Virus record (IMG/VR): IMGVR_UViG_3300047478_000167
Location: 1 to 39,038 of that record
Length of the DNA: 39,038 bases
Source: a virus
Reading direction: 5' to 3' (one strand)
Position 1 is the stretch's first letter. Each line of letters starts with the position of its first letter. A program made the position numbers and the translations under genes. The notes beneath the pieces are model-generated. The model was not told the DNA's origin. It worked only from the letters and a program-made list of their open reading frames with translations, and made no database searches. Below are positions 30,147 through 37,395 of this stretch, piece by piece.

Positions 30147-33083
30147 ATGGCAACCGAAACAAAAGACATATTACTCCGGCTCAAATTAGAGGGGGATGCC
30201 GATATTAAGAAGCGCAATTCTGAACTGCTTAAATCTATTCAGGAGAATCAGACGGCCATTGCGTTGAACAATCTAAAACTTAAAGAACTGTCAAAGGAAT
30301 ACGATAAGAACTTTGAATCAATATCGAAACTCAAGCAGGAGAATATTGCCTATACACAGCAAAACCGGGCAATGAATACCGAACTCACTAACAATATTAA
30401 AATCATAACAAACGAGGTCGGGGCGTTGAATGAAAAGCGGGCAACGCTGAATAATATGAATGCAGCCTATGCCAAATTATCAGCCGATCAGAAAACCAAT
30501 ACAGCGGAAGGTATCGCACAGGGAACAGCAATCCGAAAACTAACGGACGAACTTAAATCAGAAGAAAAGGCGTTGGGCGACACAAGGCGAAATGTTGGTA
30601 ACTATACAGATTCGATAATCGAGGCCGGTAATCAAATGGGGCCGTTTGGAGGCATGATTTCAAATGCTGCAACTTCATATAAAACTTTCAAAGTTGCCGC
30701 ACTCGAAGCAAGCGGGGGAACATCGGTTTTAAACGGTGCTATGAAACTACTCGCAGCAAATCCGATATTTGCGATTATTGCAATTGCGGCCGGGATATTT
30801 TTGGCATTGAAAGAAGCGATTAGCCGTAACGCTTCAATAGTTGGCGAATTTACGCGAGCACTCGCACCACTTCAACAGATTTTGGGGGTTGTTTTTGGTA
30901 TTATAGGGGACTTAGTTAAGATTCTTATAGGTGGTTTCGCAAAAGCAATGCAGTTTGTAACCTCTCTTTTTGGCGAGGCAGGAGCCGCAGCGAATGAATA
31001 TGTTAAAACTTTGGCCGATGCAGCCGCAGCGGAAAAAGAATTATTCAATTTGAGGATCCGGCAAAAAGAAGAACAGAAAGTAATTAACAATTTAATGGCA
31101 GTTGCTAATAACCGGATGGTAGATGGTAAAGCCAGATATGAAGCAATTACAAAAGCGATTGAAACTGAACTGGAAACGGCCAGACTTCAAGCTACTGAAT
31201 CAGATAAGATTTTTAAAGGTCAGGTCGCCAGGCTTGAAGCTGAATATAATCTGAAAGGTAAATTAATGAATGACGATATGACTTTGACAAAAGAGGCTAA
31301 TAAGAAACTGTCTCAGGAATCAAAGGATGCTTATGTTGAAAAGTTAGACCAGCGTATTGAGTTTGACGAAAAGGAATCTGAACTACGTAAATCATCAGGA
31401 CGAAAATTAGGACAAATTCAGAAAGCAATTGTAGCACAGGAAAAAGAACAGCGCGATCTACAAATTGCCGCAATGTCGGATGGTTTAAGCAAGCAGTTGG
31501 CAACAATAGAAAGCAACTACACAGCACAAAAACAAACCGTCAAAATATCATTTCAGGAACAAAGAAAAGCAATTGAAGCGGCACTAAAACAGCAAATTGA
31601 ACTCTTCAAAAATAATTATGCAGAACAAGCAAAGTTATCCCTGCAATTTTATAACGATATCCAAAAGGTCAACAAACAGGAACAGGAACAACAGGCGTTA
31701 ATAGATGCCGCGCAAGCCAGGGAGAAACTAAACGCACAACGAAACGCGGCCAAGTCAGCAGCGGATAGCCGTATCGGTTTGGAACGGCAAATACAGGATT
31801 CAGTATTAGCAACTTTTCAGGATGGATATGCAAAAGAACGGACGGCCTTACTTGTTTCGTTTCAGCGCAAACGGGAAGACCTGCAACGGGAGTCGGAGTT
31901 TACAGGCAAGAACCGTAAGGAAACAGCCGCACTTGTAGCAACAATTACAGATCAGTATAATGCTGAAGTTTTACGACTTGAAACTGAAAACCAGAAGCGA
32001 ATCAGTGATTTAATTTCCGGTGAAACGATCGCACGTAAAGAAAAGGAAATACAGCTACGTTTAGACACTGTTAAAGAAGGTTCACAGGCTGAATTAGACG
32101 CACGAATTGAATCATTACAGCTACAAAGAGAGGCTGAAACATCGGAACTGGCTAAGGTTAACGGTGATATTTCACTTTTAAATAAGAAATACAGGCAGCA
32201 GGAAGCGGAATTAAGGGAACAATTTGAAGCTGAAGCACGTCAAAAGGTACTAAACGAAACCCTGCAACGCTATCAAAACGATATTGAAGCGGCAAGACAA
32301 TCCGGTGAAGAAACAATTGCACTAAGAATTGAGGCGAAACAACGTGAAATTGATAACATTCAGTCGCTTGAAGGTGAAACAAACGAACAGTTTATAGCAC
32401 GTAGGCTTGAACTTCAGGCGCAATTAACAGATATTGAGCGACAAGGGGCGCAAGAACGGACAGATATTAGGGATGCTGAATTTCAGGCGGCTCAATCAAT
32501 AACGGACGGATTAATTGCGCTGGTGGATGCGTTTGCAGGTGAAAGTTCTAAGCAATCCGGATTCTTAAAGGCATTAGCATTGTTTCAAATTGGACTTGAC
32601 ACAGCGCAGGCCATATCTGCATTGACCGCCAATTCAGAGGCAAACCCAGCCAACGCTGTTACATTCGGGGCGGCTGGTATCGTTCAATTTGCTACCGGAC
32701 TTGCACGAATACTAACCAATATCGCACAGGCTAAGAAGTTGTTAAGTGGTGATACTCCGCAAAAGAAAGCAACAGGGGGACTTATTGTCGGAGCTGGCAC
32801 TGGGACATCGGATTCAATACCGGCCTACCTGTCAAACAACGAATCGGTATTGACAGCGCAAAGTACCGGAATGTTTGCGCCGTTACTATCAGGGCTGAAT
32901 GTTGCCGGGGGTGGTATACCGATCGAATCGGTCAACAGGTCGCAGGAAATAATGGGCGAAGATTTCCTGGCACGTGCATTTGTTAAAGGATTGTCGGCTA
33001 TGCCAGCTCCGGTTCTTGACTTACAGGAATTTCACAGGGCTGATGATCGCTTAACTTCAATCACTGAAAACGCGGTAAAATGA
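30147..33083 (+). CDS. Tail tape measure protein
   Basis: 978 residues, the longest protein. Long coiled-coil regions (ELLKSIQENQTAIALNNLKL and a Gln/Glu/Lys/Arg-rich section at about 400-780) flank hydrophobic segments near residues 200-270 (ANPIFAIIAIAAGIFLAL; ILGVVFGIIGDLVKILI). A glycine-rich C terminus (KKATGGLIVGAGTGTSD) follows. Composition and length are typical of siphovirus tape measures; at about 1.5 A per residue it would specify a tail near 145 nm. It guides tail length and may form a membrane channel at infection. Confidence 0.92.
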   Translation: MATETKDILLRLKLEGDADIKKRNSELLKSIQENQTAIALNNLKLKELSKEYDKNFESISKLKQENIAYTQQNRAMNTELTNNIKIITNEVGALNEKRATLNNMNAAYAKLSADQKTNTAEGIAQGTAIRKLTDELKSEEKALGDTRRNVGNYTDSIIEAGNQMGPFGGMISNAATSYKTFKVAALEASGGTSVLNGAMKLLAANPIFAIIAIAAGIFLALKEAISRNASIVGEFTRALAPLQQILGVVFGIIGDLVKILIGGFAKAMQFVTSLFGEAGAAANEYVKTLADAAAAEKELFNLRIRQKEEQKVINNLMAVANNRMVDGKARYEAITKAIETELETARLQATESDKIFKGQVARLEAEYNLKGKLMNDDMTLTKEANKKLSQESKDAYVEKLDQRIEFDEKESELRKSSGRKLGQIQKAIVAQEKEQRDLQIAAMSDGLSKQLATIESNYTAQKQTVKISFQEQRKAIEAALKQQIELFKNNYAEQAKLSLQFYNDIQKVNKQEQEQQALIDAAQAREKLNAQRNAAKSAADSRIGLERQIQDSVLATFQDGYAKERTALLVSFQRKREDLQRESEFTGKNRKETAALVATITDQYNAEVLRLETENQKRISDLISGETIARKEKEIQLRLDTVKEGSQAELDARIESLQLQREAETSELAKVNGDISLLNKKYRQQEAELREQFEAEARQKVLNETLQRYQNDIEAARQSGEETIALRIEAKQREIDNIQSLEGETNEQFIARRLELQAQLTDIERQGAQERTDIRDAEFQAAQSITDGLIALVDAFAGESSKQSGFLKALALFQIGLDTAQAISALTANSEANPANAVTFGAAGIVQFATGLARILTNIAQAKKLLSGDTPQKKATGGLIVGAGTGTSDSIPAYLSNNESVLTAQSTGMFAPLLSGLNVAGGGIPIESVNRSQEIMGEDFLARAFVKGLSAMPAPVLDLQEFHRADDRLTSITENAVK

Positions 33084-33307
33084 CAATATTTGAGTATATT
33101 TGTGAACATCAACCAATGGTTTCCGGCATGGTAAAAGCCGGAATAATCCCGGTTGACATACACCATAAAATTAAAGTTTACCGATGTTACTTAGAACATC
33201 GTCAATCGTGCAAGCGAATGCAAGCGATTGAAAACGTATCTATTGATATGAAACAATGTACATCAACTATATATAAGATCGTGGAACGTATGGAACAAAC
33301 TGTATGA
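33080..33307 (+). CDS. Small unknown protein after tape measure
   Basis: 75 residues, ATGA-coupled upstream to the tape measure and downstream to a small membrane gene. Helical with a possible helix-turn-helix end (QCTSTIYKIVERMEQT) and an HH-rich middle (IPVDIHHKIKVYRCYLEHRQ). Similar to small phage proteins of this phylum with DNA-binding-like folds; function unknown. Confidence 0.65.
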   Translation: MTIFEYICEHQPMVSGMVKAGIIPVDIHHKIKVYRCYLEHRQSCKRMQAIENVSIDMKQCTSTIYKIVERMEQTV

Positions 33308-33465
33308 CTGGATTAATCGGGCTGGTTCTGATTGTGTTTGGTGTTCGGTCTTTGGTTCGGTATAAATCTAAACAACGATCTTTAAAGCGGTCTAGGGATT
33401 GGGCTGAAGCGGTGATAAATGATATTGAATCGTCTCTTGAAAGTATAAGAAATTATAAGGCATAA
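33304..33465 (+). CDS. 53-residue membrane protein
   Basis: ATG 33304 overlaps the preceding stop (ATGA); TAA at 33463-33465. The N terminus is one membrane helix (GLIGLVLIVFGVRSLV) followed by a basic stretch (RYKSKQRSLKRSR) and an acidic helix (WAEAVINDIESSLESI). Last gene before a terminator. Its basic cytoplasmic flank is typical of small phage membrane proteins of unknown role. Confidence 0.65.
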   Translation: MTGLIGLVLIVFGVRSLVRYKSKQRSLKRSRDWAEAVINDIESSLESIRNYKA

Positions 33466-33467
33466 AG

Positions 33468-33492
33468 AAGGCCGTCAAATCATGACGGCCTT
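33468..33492. terminator. Bidirectional terminator between convergent genes
   Basis: AAGGCCGTCA (33468-33477), loop AATCA, TGACGGCCTT (33483-33492), a perfect 10-bp stem. It closes the tail operon on the plus strand and, read in reverse, follows the minus-strand gene; both sides have only modest T-rich tails. Confidence 0.75.
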
Positions 33493-33529
33493 TAATATTT
33501 AGTCTGCGATATTTTTTTATTTAATCTAT

Positions 33530-33862
33530 CTAAAGTCCGTCTCTAGGTTTTCTGCAATTAAATTGCTTCGACTTAGTTCCGTTATCGCAGGTATAGTAAT
33601 TTAACTGTTTAGATATAGGTAATTCCTGATTAATTACTGCATCTCGCGAAGCCGCATACATTGGATTTATTTGTTCGTAGAACAATCTGGCTTCATTCGT
33701 GCAATTTTCAATAATAAAAACAACTTCACCAGGGGGTGCATTAATATTGTCAATGTTATAACTGCAACTACAGTCATTTTGACTTGGCACCGCCTGAACG
33801 GATGCTACAATGGCTATCATAAACCAGAACATCAGCAAGGCAAATAATCTTTTCATAGGCAT
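33530..33862 (-). CDS. Lone minus-strand secreted Cys-rich protein, moron candidate
   Basis: 110 residues from ATG at 33862 (or 108 from 33856). Signal peptide MKRLFALLMFWFMIAIVASV then QA|VPSQ. The mature 85 residues contain five Cys (NDCSCSYN, ENCTN, YTCDN, FNCRK) and are likely disulphide-linked in the periplasm or on the surface. It is the only gene on the minus strand, with its own promoter (33894-33924) and terminator, between tail and head operons. Such separately expressed genes in phages often change host immunity or entry. Confidence 0.75.
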   Translation of the reverse strand: MPMKRLFALLMFWFMIAIVASVQAVPSQNDCSCSYNIDNINAPPGEVVFIIENCTNEARLFYEQINPMYAASRDAVINQELPISKQLNYYTCDNGTKSKQFNCRKPRDGL

Positions 33863-33893
33863 TATGTATTATTTGTTAGATTTAAATACGGTG

Positions 33894-33924
33894 CTAATGT
33901 ACGATATTAAATAACATTTGTCAA
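33894..33924 (-). promoter_or_regulatory. Promoter of the lone minus-strand gene
   Basis: On the minus strand: TTGAC beginning at 33924, 20-nt spacer, TACATTAG (33901-33894), one mismatch to TAnnTTTG. The palindrome at 33934-33947 lies 9 nt upstream, the same spacing as at 16177. Confidence 0.65.
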
Positions 33925-33933
33925 CTATATAAG

Positions 33934-33947
33934 TGAACATACGTTCA
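33934..33947. promoter_or_regulatory. TGAAC-N4-GTTCA palindrome, site 5
   Basis: TGAACATACGTTCA in the divergent region between the minus-strand gene and the head operon. Nine bases upstream of the minus promoter and 44 nt before the plus -7 at 33992. Confidence 0.65.
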
Positions 33948-33951
33948 AAAC

Positions 33952-33969
33952 TTGTAAAATCCTTTACAA
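33952..33969. promoter_or_regulatory. Second dyad TTGTAAA-ATCC-TTTACAA
   Basis: Perfect 7-bp arms in the divergent region, 4 nt after the palindrome. A similar TGTAA-AG-TTACA dyad follows the palindrome at 5810. Possible second operator. Confidence 0.4.
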
Positions 33970-33991
33970 ATAATCAACTCCTTTCCTGTCT

Positions 33992-33999
33992 TACTTTTG
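33992..33999 (+). promoter_or_regulatory. Head operon promoter -7 element
   Basis: TACTTTTG, a perfect TAnnTTTG, 21 nt before ATG 34021. No TTG at the -33 position, so it may depend on a regulator at 33934-33969. Confidence 0.55.
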
Positions 34000-34020
34000 A
34001 CCTGATAAATCTATCGGGTT

Positions 34021-35160
34021 ATGGCATTGCTGAAAATATATACTGATATTGCGAATGAAAACGATGCACTCGGTTTCTTTGGTGATAGTGTCGACGTCTT
34101 TTCAGCATCCAGATTGACCGATTTTCTTCAAACTTCAACAGATGAAGAAATAGACGGACGCCTACATTGCCGGGGCGGTTCTGTTACAGAAGGCTACACC
34201 TGCCACGATCTATTAACTCACTCTGGAAAAAAAATATCAATGACAGTTGAGGGGCTTTGCGCTTCGATAGCAACCGTTATTCTTATGTCAGCACCTAAAG
34301 AGCGTAGAAAGATTTACCCATACGGACAGGTATTAATCCATAATCCATATATTCCAGAATTTACCCTGGCTGATTCATACGGGGCTGATGACCTCGCAAA
34401 GATGGCAGCAGATTTGAAAATGGAAGAGGATAGATTACTGGATTTCTATGTTGCAAATACCGTGGCTGATCGGGATGAACTAAAAGCTATGATGGACGCC
34501 GAAACAACTTTAAATGCTGAACAGGCGTTAAAGTTCGGTTTTGTCGGTGAAATCCTGCCAGCAATTTCAAATAGTAAAAAAGAATTTACAAATAAATTTA
34601 GAACTCAAATGGAAAACAAAGAAGTTGAAATCTTAAAAGCTGAAATGGCTAAGAAAGACACTATTCTTAACAGGCTGTTAAAAGCCGTTGGACTTGCACA
34701 TGAGGCGGTCAATCTTACCCTAACCGATGCAACCGGCCAAACCCTCACAGTTGAACGGGAAACCGGGGATGCCGCCGTTGGTGACATTGCAAGCCCGGAC
34801 GGGACATTTACGATGGAAGACGGTAAAGTTATCACGGTTTCTGGTGGTGCAATTACTGAGATTGACGAACCGGCACCCGCTGAAGATGCAAAGGATAAAG
34901 AAATTGCAGACCTGAAAGCCGAAATTGAAACGCTCAAAGGCGCAAACACACAGGCCGCAGCCGAATTGGAAACACAACTTGCAGAAGCAAAAACCACAAT
35001 TGCTGAGGCAGTTGCATTAAAGACCGAACTTTCAGGGCTGAAGTCTAAATTTTTCCCCGAAGGCCGTCAACAGTCATTCAATGAACCGCCTGTTTCAAAA
35101 GTTCAGGAAAAAATAAATCAGCGCAAGGCTGAAATCGAAGCAAAGAAAGTTAAGAAATAA
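34021..35160 (+). CDS. ClpP-like prohead protease with C-terminal scaffold
   Basis: 379 residues. Residues 1-190 are a ClpP/S14 protease: GRLHCRGGSV, EGLCASIATVILMS (Ser in the C-A-S-I element) and YGQVLIHNPY with the conserved His. Residues about 200-379 are acidic then a coiled coil (DKEIADLKAEIETLKGANTQ), typical of scaffold. An in-frame ATG at 34609 (MENKEVEILK) with an A-rich leader could make the scaffold separately. The protease would mature the head while the scaffold helps assemble it. First gene of the head operon. Confidence 0.85.
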   Translation: MALLKIYTDIANENDALGFFGDSVDVFSASRLTDFLQTSTDEEIDGRLHCRGGSVTEGYTCHDLLTHSGKKISMTVEGLCASIATVILMSAPKERRKIYPYGQVLIHNPYIPEFTLADSYGADDLAKMAADLKMEEDRLLDFYVANTVADRDELKAMMDAETTLNAEQALKFGFVGEILPAISNSKKEFTNKFRTQMENKEVEILKAEMAKKDTILNRLLKAVGLAHEAVNLTLTDATGQTLTVERETGDAAVGDIASPDGTFTMEDGKVITVSGGAITEIDEPAPAEDAKDKEIADLKAEIETLKGANTQAAAELETQLAEAKTTIAEAVALKTELSGLKSKFFPEGRQQSFNEPPVSKVQEKINQRKAEIEAKKVKK

Positions 35161-35178
35161 CCGTAAAATCGAAAACAA

Positions 35179-36249
35179 ATGGCATCAACAGGAATTAACT
35201 GGGCCAATTTCGTTGTAAACAACGATGGCATAAAAGACTTCCGGGAACTTATTAAACTGGAAACTTTAGAGGGTGGGGACTTTAATCAGTTTCATACTTT
35301 CAACCCGAATACACACACAGGCGACAAGTTGGACGGAATTGGCGCATTTGCTGAAGTTGGTCTGGCCGGTGGCACTTCATGCGCTCCGACATTCAACAGC
35401 TCACAGGCTGCATCGGTAGAAAAAACATGGGCACTTGGCGAATGGGAAGTTCCCGAAAAAATCTGTTACAAAGATTTGGATGCAGCCGCAGCCCGTTACG
35501 GATTAAATCCTGGAACTGAGATTGCAGACCTGACCGGAACTGTTATTGCTGATATTCTTTCACCGCTTATGACCGATGCACTGAAACGCATGTTCTGGCG
35601 TTTGGCTTGGTTCGGGGATACAGCTGCCGCTAACATTGCCGGGGGTGGTATAATCACAGCCGGTAAGAATGCGAACCTGTTTACCGCAACTGATGGATTT
35701 TTCAAGAAGCTGGCCGCTCTGATCGCTGCAACTCCTTTGAGGAATACTGATATTGCCGCAAACGCACAGGCTACATATGCTTTGCAAAATTCCGCCTTTA
35801 CAAATGGGATTGACGTTCTGGATGCAATGATTTACAGCGCACCTTTGAAACTCAGGAACGCAGCAAATAAATTTATCCTTTGCACTCAGTCGGTGGCTGA
35901 TGCTTATGAAAAGCAACTGACAGGAACCGGGACTGTTTACACTCAAATTCAGTGGGAAACAGGAATGAACGGAATGCAGTTTTTCAAACGTAAAGGCGTT
36001 GACATTTACCCAATTCCTTTATGGGATGCTTACATTCAGGAGTTTGAGGATAATGGCACAAAATGGAACAATCCACACCGTGCAGTTTTCACCACAAAAG
36101 AAAACCTGAACTTTGCCGCACCGAACAGCGAACTTGTAACAACACTACAGGTTTGGTTCAGCGCCGATGACCAGGATACCAAAATGTTAGCCCGCGACAA
36201 ATTCGGGGTTTTGATTTTGGACGACACTTTATTCCAGTACGCAATCTGA
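35179..36249 (+). CDS. Major capsid protein, HK97-like
   Basis: 356 residues, directly after the protease-scaffold gene. The layout is HK97-like: an N-terminal region (about 1-90), a helical spine region (AAAARYGLNPGTEIADL), and a C-terminal domain ending with LARDKFGVLILDDTLFQYAI. MQFFKRKGVDIYPIPLWDAY and FTTKENLNFAAPN are typical of capsid proteins from phages of this phylum. There is no clear protease cleavage motif by eye. Followed by an intergenic hairpin at 36256-36275. Confidence 0.85.
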   Translation: MASTGINWANFVVNNDGIKDFRELIKLETLEGGDFNQFHTFNPNTHTGDKLDGIGAFAEVGLAGGTSCAPTFNSSQAASVEKTWALGEWEVPEKICYKDLDAAAARYGLNPGTEIADLTGTVIADILSPLMTDALKRMFWRLAWFGDTAAANIAGGGIITAGKNANLFTATDGFFKKLAALIAATPLRNTDIAANAQATYALQNSAFTNGIDVLDAMIYSAPLKLRNAANKFILCTQSVADAYEKQLTGTGTVYTQIQWETGMNGMQFFKRKGVDIYPIPLWDAYIQEFEDNGTKWNNPHRAVFTTKENLNFAAPNSELVTTLQVWFSADDQDTKMLARDKFGVLILDDTLFQYAI

Positions 36250-36255
36250 TGCAAT

Positions 36256-36278
36256 GCCGGGCGAAATATCCCGGCTTT
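36256..36278 (+). terminator. Intercistronic hairpin after the capsid gene
   Basis: GCCGGG (36256-36261), loop CGAAATAT, CCCGGC (36270-36275), then TTT and mixed bases. A weak terminator or mRNA-protecting hairpin that could keep capsid expression higher than downstream genes. Confidence 0.5.
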
Positions 36279-36309
36279 GTCTTAACCTTAAATATAGGAG
36301 AAACAAAAT

Positions 36310-36888
36310 ATGGCAAATTGCGACAGCGTAATAAGCAGAGATATACAGGCCAATTGTGACAATGCCCTGATCGGGGAATTGGAGAATGTGGCCTACATAA
36401 TGAACCGCGATGATATTGATTTTGATTCCTGCGTTTATGGGACTAATCAATTCACACTTACCGACATTGTTCTAAAGGCTGGGAAAACCGCCTATCTGGT
36501 TCATCAGTTAGGGGATTCGTTCTCAGGTGCCGGAACTGAAATGGAAAAGAAACGTTTCAAAAATACGTGGGCGACTACATTCCCATTTATCATTTTTGAC
36601 AATGATCCTGAAACTAAAGAAAACGTTGAAGGTATCGCAAACGGTCGGTTTGTGGTGATCTGGGAAAACAAGTACAAAAACACCGCCGGGACTTCGACAT
36701 TTGAAATTGTCGGTTTCAAACTTGGTCTGAAGTGCGAAACATTCACATCGTTAAAATACGATGCTGATACATTGGGTGGATGGGTAGGAACTTTAAAAGA
36801 GCTTGCCGGGCCGTCAACTCCGATTACTGTTTTCAAAACAGACGAAGCCGTAACCCGTGCAATGATTGAGGCACTTGTAACCGCCTAA
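36310..36888 (+). CDS. Probable tail tube protein
   Basis: 192 residues, preceded by AGGAG (36297-36301). Beta-rich with SCVYGTNQFTLTDIVL, FEIVGFKLGLKC and KYDADTLGGWVGTLKE. The size and its place after the capsid and before a tail gene fit the major tail tube; the C-terminal VFKTDEAVTRAMIEALV helix is a pattern I associate with tube proteins of phages of this phylum. Function is inferred, since the sequence carries no unique motif. Confidence 0.65.
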   Translation: MANCDSVISRDIQANCDNALIGELENVAYIMNRDDIDFDSCVYGTNQFTLTDIVLKAGKTAYLVHQLGDSFSGAGTEMEKKRFKNTWATTFPFIIFDNDPETKENVEGIANGRFVVIWENKYKNTAGTSTFEIVGFKLGLKCETFTSLKYDADTLGGWVGTLKELAGPSTPITVFKTDEAVTRAMIEALVTA

Positions 36889-36891
36889 TCG

Positions 36892-37347
36892 ATGGGACGC
36901 AAAAAAAACAAAACAATGCAGGCCGTTTCGGATGTGAAAGCTCCGGATCTGCCTGTATTGTCCCGTTTTGCACCTTTGTTTACAGATGACATTGCCAGAC
37001 GTGCAATAAATAAACAGTTAGAACCGGATGAAACTGAGGCTATTGTAAGGCTTTATAGTGCTGTATTTCATTCTCCAATGCCTAAAACCTGTTCTAATTG
37101 CGTTTCAGATGCCTTTTTTGAGTTGTATAATATCTGGAAAAAAGACGAACATCACTTTGAAGACCTCTATAATTGTGAATACAGGCTCCGGGGCGGTGTA
37201 CTTTTGCAGGCATTTGGTGACAAAACCAAACTTGCAACAAACAAAACGCTGACAAACGAACTTGCAGAATATCATTTGCGCACCAATCCGGCTTGTTCAA
37301 AGCTATTTGAACGTATGCCGCCCGATTGGACGGATAGAATAAAATAA
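36892..37347 (+). CDS. Unknown structural-operon protein, adaptor or chaperone candidate
   Basis: 151 residues, 3 nt after the tail tube gene. Helical, with one CSNC pair (PKTCSNCVSDAFFELYN) and the segment YRLRGGVLLQAFGDKTKLAT. No membrane segment. The position between tail tube and portal would suit a tail assembly chaperone or neck adaptor; neither is shown by sequence. A terminator follows. Confidence 0.6.
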   Translation: MGRKKNKTMQAVSDVKAPDLPVLSRFAPLFTDDIARRAINKQLEPDETEAIVRLYSAVFHSPMPKTCSNCVSDAFFELYNIWKKDEHHFEDLYNCEYRLRGGVLLQAFGDKTKLATNKTLTNELAEYHLRTNPACSKLFERMPPDWTDRIK

Positions 37348-37357
37348 ACCTTGCAGG

Positions 37358-37382
37358 GCTGGTCAATCGGCCAGCTTTTTTT
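37358..37382 (+). terminator. Terminator before the portal gene
   Basis: GCTGGTC (37358-37364), loop AATC, GGCCAGC (37369-37375) with one G-T pair, then seven T. It separates the portal from the capsid operon, and the portal's own -7 element begins just after it. Confidence 0.8.
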
Positions 37383-37383
37383 A

Positions 37384-37391
37384 TACCTTTG
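37384..37391 (+). promoter_or_regulatory. Portal promoter -7 element
   Basis: TACCTTTG, a perfect TAnnTTTG, only 4 nt before ATG 37396, so the transcript would start at or next to the start codon. No TTG in the -33 window, which is inside the terminator hairpin. Confidence 0.55.
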
Positions 37392-37395
37392 ATTT

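Noticed and set aside
34605-34997. 130-residue Ala/Ser/Val-rich minus-strand open frame
   Set aside because: Composition reflects the reverse complement of the acidic scaffold region; no start context and the plus gene is well supported.
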